A stretch of 10,377 nucleotides of DNA from Euperipatoides rowelli (taxonomy: Eukaryota > Onychophora > Udeonychophora > Euonychophora > Peripatopsidae), in assembly GCA_003024985.2 (NCBI GenBank), contig PXIH01S0023283.1; one strand, written 5' to 3'. The position numbers were made by a program, and so were the translations under genes. Shown here in pieces: positions 7,842 to 10,377 of this stretch. The notes beneath the pieces are model-generated. The model was not told the origin of the DNA, did no database searches, and saw nothing but the letters and a program-made list of their open reading frames with translations. Within the stretch, counting starts at the first letter, position 1; each line of letters starts with the position of its first letter.

Positions 7842-7969
7842 AGAGCCTATTATTGTCATGTGATTCATTTTAATTAGTTTATATAATTCTAAAATAATAT
7901 TTACTCTGTTTTATTACAATATTTTTGTTATGAAAAGGCAAAAATAAATATTTAATGACAATAGGCTCT
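7842..7969. repeat. Inverted repeat, possible small fold-back element
   Basis: AGAGCCTATTATTGTCAT (7842-7859) faces ATGACAATAGGCTCT (7955-7969). The arms match over 15 bases apart from a 3-base insertion in the left arm. A second pair, GATTCATT just inside the left arm (about 7862) and AATGAATC just outside the right arm (about 7983), adds partial symmetry. No convincing target duplication is seen, so it is listed as a repeat. Confidence 0.5.
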
Positions 7970-8399
7970 GATTTAGAATTGGAATGAATCAAAATGTGAA
8001 AAATTATTGAATTTCTTAAGTGTAATTTAGCACAATCATCTGTGTTTATAAATAAATATTTATATCTTAGAAATGAGATAGAGTAATATAAATTGGTAAA
8101 AAGTTCAATAGTAATATTAAGATTAAATTTACAAAAATTTAAGTAAATCTAACCTAGGAAAAATGAATACATTAAATTAGCGCATTTTTGTATTTTTACA
8201 AAAAAATGGCTCTTAATTAGCATACTGCCAAATTTTAATCTGATAAACCATGCTAATTATCTTCTGGATATTAAAAGTATATCTACTTAAGATAACTGTT
8301 ACAAAAAATTAGAAAGTTAAATTAAAAATTGGAGGAGTAGTGTAAATTTTACTAAACCCTAAAAAGTGGCAGGCCACAGGGATTTTCCACTTAAAAATC
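7970..8399. other. AT-rich stretch next to the dead Tc1-like transposon
   Basis: This lies beyond the 3' end of the transposase remnant and should contain the transposon end, but I could not find an inverted end matching the other side. A perfect 10-bp inverted repeat lies at 8214-8223 and 8250-8259 (TAATTAGCAT / ATGCTAATTA). A short GTGG-CCAC hairpin near 8367-8378 is within the probable 3' untranslated part of the element. Confidence 0.4.
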
Positions 8400-8715
8400 T
8401 TAATGACTGTTGCAATGGTTGGGCATGGAGTGGATCAGTGTGGAAAGCATTTCATTGATTATTTTCCCCCAAACTTCATTAAAGTGGCAAACAAATCTCC
8501 TTTCTTGCTCGATCTATGGAAATCATGAACTCTTTATGTTTCAATTGAGCCCACAAATCTCAAATGGACCTGGGAATAGCTGGGTCACTCAAGAAATTCA
8601 ATATTCCCACACAGAGTTCCAAGGATTTGCCAGCCAATTTTTCACAAGCCTAGTGTATTTGTAGTCATTAACATGTTGAAAATCAAAATACTGATAAGCT
8701 GACGTAACCATGACT

Positions 8716-8760
8716 GTTGACAGAATTTGATTATTACTGAATCACATTCATTCTGTCAAC
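8716..8760. repeat. 11-bp inverted repeat inside the transposase pseudogene
   Basis: GTTGACAGAAT (8716-8726) and ATTCTGTCAAC (8750-8760) are perfect reverse complements with a 23-nt spacer. They fall between the IVWGCFS and QHVND blocks, where the remnant is shorter than the family, so they may mark a local rearrangement. Chance is possible. Confidence 0.5.
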
Positions 8761-9120
8761 TTCACGTAACTTGCCTACACTATTCAAGCTGAAACAACCC
8801 CATACAATCAAAGTGCTATCTCTGGGTTTAATGGTAGACTTGAGAAACTCTGGATCAAGCCTTCAAACTTTTTCCATGTAGCAGGTTCTGGCACTAGAAT
8901 CAGATACAGACAAGTTGAACTTGCTTTCATCAGTCCAAAGTGCCCTAGTCCACTCCTCAAATGTCCAGTCGTTAGAGATTAATATTCTTTTCAGCTGGTT
9001 CCTTTTAGTCATTGCCAATTTGAGCTGCCTTTGACCACATCCAATGATGGCTATCCAGTGCCAATGATACTGATAAGCTGCACAGACAATCAATCTGCCC
9101 TTAGAAGATGTAGTTTGCCT

Positions 9121-9128
9121 ATGGGTAA
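9121..9128. repeat. Left copy of 8-bp target-site duplication
   Basis: ATGGGTAA lies immediately left of the CAGGG end of the nested element. It matches GTGGGTAA at 9827-9834 in seven of eight bases and belongs to the interrupted transposase frame. Confidence 0.8.
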
Positions 9129-9826
9129 CAGGGTTCGCCAATGTGGGTCCAGCCCGAAAAAAAAAACACTGGGTTTTTTTTGGACTGGGCCTACTTGAAA
9201 AAAAACCACTTAAACCCCAAGTGGGTTTTTTCAAAATTTCATGCCAATCTTCAATAATTATTAGAGTGAATTTTACTATTAACTTAGCTAATCTTTAAGA
9301 ATTATACATTATTTATTTCATAACATTTTTTTAAAACTAATGCGGGTTTCTCATTATTATTAATACTGATAGCGATTTTATATAATATTACCGTTAAGTG
9401 GAGAAAATGCAAAAATTATGTAGCCTATATAATATAGGTTCCTTACAAAAGTGTTTTGATTTTAGCCTTGGTTAATTAAAACATAGAATAAGAAAAACAC
9501 TTTTATTAATTGTATCCACTTTGGTATGATGTCACAGTTTTTAATGATTAAACATCATACTTAGAACAATTTATTTATTAAGATAATAGGTAATTAAAAT
9601 TATATATGGTGCACATTTTTGTAAAAAAAGGGACTTAATGGATCAAAATGTAAAAAAAAAGGACTTTAAGGGAACACTTTAAAAAAAAAAAAAAAGCTCC
9701 TAAAAGCCCTGTATTTTTCAAAGATCAGAAAAAGCCTGACAAAACCTGAAAGTCTTGAATAAACCCAATAAAACCCAGCAAGTTTTTTTTTTTTAAAACA
9801 ATACACAGGTTTTTTTTCATACCTTG
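9129..9826. mobile_element. Nested hAT-type non-autonomous element
   Basis: About 698 bp are inserted in the transposase pseudogene. The left end reads CAGGGTTCGCCAA and the right end, reversed, reads CAAGGTATG, so the outermost ends are decayed. The next layer still matches: poly-A, C, CTGGGTTTT and TTGG at about 9156-9182, and in inverse at about 9764-9795. An 8-bp target duplication (9121-9128, 9827-9834) flanks it. A strong hairpin lies near the left end (about 9195-9230, GAAAAAAAACCACTT facing AAGTGGGTTTTTTC). The interior is AT-rich with short A runs and the palindrome CCTATATAATATAGG (9424-9438), and has no transposase. The CAGGGTT end and A/T-run plan resemble the element at 329-454, so both may belong to related hAT families. 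Confidence 0.83.
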
Positions 9827-9834
9827 GTGGGTAA
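9827..9834. repeat. Right copy of 8-bp target-site duplication
   Basis: GTGGGTAA directly follows the right end of the nested element and pairs with ATGGGTAA at 9121-9128. Confidence 0.8.
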
Positions 9835-10006
9835 GGCACGGTTTATTATTACATTGAGAGTGCAGCCTAGCCAGCATCCTCCTAACAAACAAGTCTCCAC
9901 ATCCCACAAAGCATGCAATCTTGCAATTATTATACCCTGATTTCGTGAAGGCGTCTATTTGTGCCTTCTGGAATTTGCTAAGCTGATGGTATTCAGGTTT
10001 TGGCAT

Positions 10007-10332
10007 TTTTTATTATGTAAAAATATGTCTCTTACTAATAAATGTTTGAGCATGAATAATTGTCATGCATTTTGGATGCACAGTTGGTTTTTTAAGTTAA
10101 AGGGCTATACTAATTATTAAAGTTATATAATCATGTTAGAATAGTCAAGATATGAGAAAAGGTATAAAACAAAATAACTCCAGTACACCTTGATTCAGGT
10201 AGCTTTATGTAACTTCCTATTGTACTGTATTATCGATCAATTTTAACACCTGTCATTGAATTTAAATGAAATTCGATCTGAATTACTTAAATTACAGATA
10301 AATCATTCTTTATTTATTTTAAGACTTCTTAC
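10007..10332. other. 5' flank of the dead transposon and possible intron of a minus-strand gene
   Basis: The part next to 10006 should hold the transposon's upstream leader and terminal repeat, but no end motif is clear. A TACTGTA at 10223-10229 is compatible with a Tc1 ACTG-TA end, yet the motif is common throughout the window and has no partner at the other side. The rest is AT-rich and gene-free. Confidence 0.4.
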
Positions 10333-10377
10333 CTGAATAAGAATTTTTCACTCTGCCAGTAGCAGTAAAACTGTTGG
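10333..10377 (-). CDS. Partial exon candidate with consensus 5' splice site
   Basis: Read on the minus strand, the window edge enters a segment ending TTCTTATTCAG, followed by GTAAGAAG (GT at 10332-10331). This is an almost ideal CAG/GTAAG donor. The 45 bases are richer in G+C than the flank. Two frames are open, one giving NSFTATGRVKNSYS and the other QQFYCYWQSEKFLF; the third has a stop. The exon's start lies outside the window and no downstream exon on this strand is recognisable here, so the intron would run leftwards past the transposon. No family can be assigned from 14 residues. Confidence 0.4.

Larger units (their letters stand above)
8400..10006 (-). pseudogene. Tc1-like transposase pseudogene, split by a nested element
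   Basis: In life this enzyme bound the ends of its own transposon and moved it by cut-and-paste. The N-terminal part (start ATG at 10004-10006) reads MPKPEYHQLSKFQKAQIDAF and on to VRRMLARLHSQ, matching the helix-turn-helix DNA-binding region of Tc1 transposases. After the nested insertion (9129-9826) comes RQTTSSKGRLIV, then KRNQLKRILISNDWTFEEW and LWTDESKFNLS, the Tc1 block with the first catalytic aspartate (about 8926-8934). Next are IVWGCFS, QHVNDYKYT, DLWAQLK and LIHSMPNHCNSH ending in TAA at 8400-8402. The gene is dead: a TGA replaces a likely arginine codon at 8863-8865, several more stops and frame changes follow, the second catalytic aspartate appears as V in QHVND, and the third acidic residue position before DLW is a stop. 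Without the insertion about 900 bp remain, slightly short of the usual roughly 340 codons, implying internal deletions. The element's terminal repeats were not identified. Confidence 0.92.

Noticed and set aside
8410-8664. + strand 84-codon open frame
   Set aside because: It is the antisense shadow of the C-terminal part of the minus-strand transposase remnant.
10223-10229. TACTGTA as the outer end of the Tc1-like transposon
   Set aside because: The heptamer is found about 25 times in the window and I found no matching inverted end on the other side of the transposase remnant.

Overview
This is AT-rich (roughly three-quarters A+T by eye) nuclear DNA from a eukaryote, most likely an invertebrate animal. 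There are no bacterial-style operons or long ORFs. What is present is intron-like spacer, short exon-like islands with GT/AG splice signals, AATAAA sites, microsatellites, three single-base N calls (410, 5326, 7053) and decayed cut-and-paste DNA transposons. I cannot name the species. A Tc1-type transposase remnant, hAT-type elements with 8-bp target duplications and an AT-rich background occur together in many cnidarian, chelicerate and other invertebrate genomes.

Layout. A 126-bp hAT-type miniature element with an 8-bp target-site duplication sits at 329-454. An exon-like island on the + strand (935-1051) follows a good splice acceptor and ends in a stop codon. It could be the last coding exon of a gene that begins outside the window. 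From 1052 to 7397 the DNA is mostly AT-rich spacer. It holds dense TATACTGTATA-type palindromes, a TTA microsatellite (3361-3399), a 14-bp palindrome containing a full CRE octamer (3705-3718), and a composite element at 4321-4633. That element has about 31-bp inverted ends starting with TA, a telomere-like stretch and three tandem repeats of about 37 bp. A second telomere-like stretch on the opposite strand lies at 6868-6931. A second exon-like island with a good acceptor and an AATAAA lies at 7398-7503. Hairpins follow at 7746-7799 and 7842-7969.

The right end (8400-10006, minus strand) is a dead Tc1-like transposase gene. It is split by a nested hAT-type insertion of about 698 bp (9129-9826) bounded by an 8-bp target duplication. 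Removing the insertion and one duplication copy brings the two transposase halves back into one reading frame, which is the strongest structural result here. The final 45 bases (10333-10377, minus strand) look like the 3' end of an exon followed by a consensus donor, so a minus-strand gene may enter from the right.

No intact gene lies wholly inside the window. The host-gene evidence is limited to two or three partial exon candidates, none assigned to a family. I found no tRNA, rRNA, CRISPR array or virus-derived gene. The clearest window-wide oddity is an apparent tenfold excess of the heptamer TACTGTA/TACAGTA.
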